Shown here: positions 63,755 through 64,000 of the stretch, in pieces | Numbering within the stretch: the stretch's first letter is position 1 | How the letters are laid out: each line of letters begins with the position of its first letter | NCBI RefSeq assembly: GCF_025989185.1 | Contig: NZ_JAPDNT010000004.1 | Span: 1-64,000, forward strand | Source of the DNA: Limobrevibacterium gyesilva | GTDB lineage: Bacteria; Pseudomonadota; Alphaproteobacteria; Acetobacterales; Acetobacteraceae | DNA length: 64,000 nucleotides | Direction of reading: 5' to 3' | The notes under the pieces: model-generated | What the model was told of the DNA's origin: nothing | What the model saw: the letters and a program-made list of their open reading frames with translations, nothing else | Databases searched by the model: none | Position numbers and translations under genes: made by a program

Positions 63755-64000
63755 GCCGGTTGCTCCAGGGTCGCGCGCATCACGTCGAGTTCCAGTTCGG
63801 GCACGATATGGCCGGTGAGCGCGAGTTCCAGGCTGGGTTCGCGGCCGGAGACGTGGCGCTCCGCCTGGTCGATCGCGACCACGGCCCAGCGGATGGCGGC
63901 GGCGATTTCCCACCAGCGGACTTTCGCGGGGTCGATCTTGCGGCCCGATGCGGCTTCGTAGGCGGCGTAGAACGGCGCGCGGGGGCCGACGCCGCCGACC
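63751..64000 (-). CDS. Aminoglycoside phosphotransferase (APH)-family protein, C-terminal part
   Basis: The frame runs in from the right edge and ends with TGA at 63751-63753, overlapping the DUF6285 ATG. The visible 80 or so residues (RAPFYAAYEAASGRKIDPAKV start, then VRWWEIAAAIRWAVVAIDQ, ERHVSGREPSLELALTGHIV) match the C-terminal helices of APH/ACAD10-like kinases that sit beside DUF6285 genes. The catalytic part is outside the window. Confidence 0.75.
   Translation of the reverse strand, partial: VGGVGPRAPFYAAYEAASGRKIDPAKVRWWEIAAAIRWAVVAIDQAERHVSGREPSLELALTGHIVPELELDVMRATLEQPA

Overview
This window comes from a high-GC bacterial chromosome. A typical 60-base line (63541-63600) is 43/60 G+C. 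The gene set points to an alphaproteobacterium, most likely Acetobacteraceae (Rhodospirillales): mutS next to glnD, an HpnN-type hopanoid RND transporter, glnK-amtB, pobA and pcaHG, an OxyR/Dps-like pair and ECF41 sigma biology. The family assignment is inferred from gene content only. I see no rRNA, tRNA, CRISPR array, prophage or intact insertion sequence.

Layout. 0-5 kb: 3' end of mutS, glnD and a small exported protein. 5-10 kb (minus): a GH42-like exported protein and hpnN. 10-22.4 kb: a MetE-like protein, then an aromatic/organic-acid block on the minus strand (TPP enzyme, ridA, dctQ, dctM, hpaH, pobA) divergent from a complete branched-chain-type ABC transporter (livK, livH, a fused livM-livG, livF). 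22.4-27.2 kb: an ArsR-type regulator with two DUF899 thioredoxin-like proteins, then a metallophosphoesterase / cupredoxin / ECF sigma / anti-sigma operon. 27.2-31.2 kb: a protocatechuate cluster (TetR, quinate/shikimate-type dehydrogenase, pcaH, pcaG, BKACE). 31.2-36.1 kb: NDH-2, acetoacetyl-CoA reductase, a DMT exporter and glnK-amtB behind a candidate sigma-54 promoter. 36.2-46.2 kb: mostly housekeeping or metabolic genes (UbiH family, PBP1, C69 peptidase, odd MBL-fold protein, peptide-type SBP, nitroreductase, Nfu, 5'-nucleotidase). 46.2-50.5 kb: oxidative stress block (oxyR with an ATAG operator array, Dps-like ferritin, cupin-CMD-ECF41 operon), then an amidase pseudogene. 50.5-60.9 kb: SDR, thioesterase, copC, long copD and a lone receiver domain, acyl-CoA synthetase, VOC, MoaD-like and BNR-repeat proteins, MarR, cupin, NIPSNAP. 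61-63.4 kb: a low-GC island (about 50% G+C where counted) with a Ser/Thr kinase translationally coupled to a small unknown protein, and a small convergent zinc-ribbon gene. The window ends in a DUF6285 / phosphotransferase operon.

How the genes connect. GlnD, GlnK and AmtB form the nitrogen-sensing axis. PobA makes protocatechuate, PcaHG cleaves it, and the neighbouring BKACE could process a downstream beta-keto acid such as beta-ketoadipate. OxyR, the Dps-like ferritin, the DUF899 pair and the ECF41/CMD unit are redox-defence genes. The most unusual non-coding feature is a two-hairpin repeat of about 130-165 bp. It occurs twice, each time starting inside the stop codon of a redox gene. The best candidate for an undescribed protein system is the kinase / small-protein island near 62 kb.
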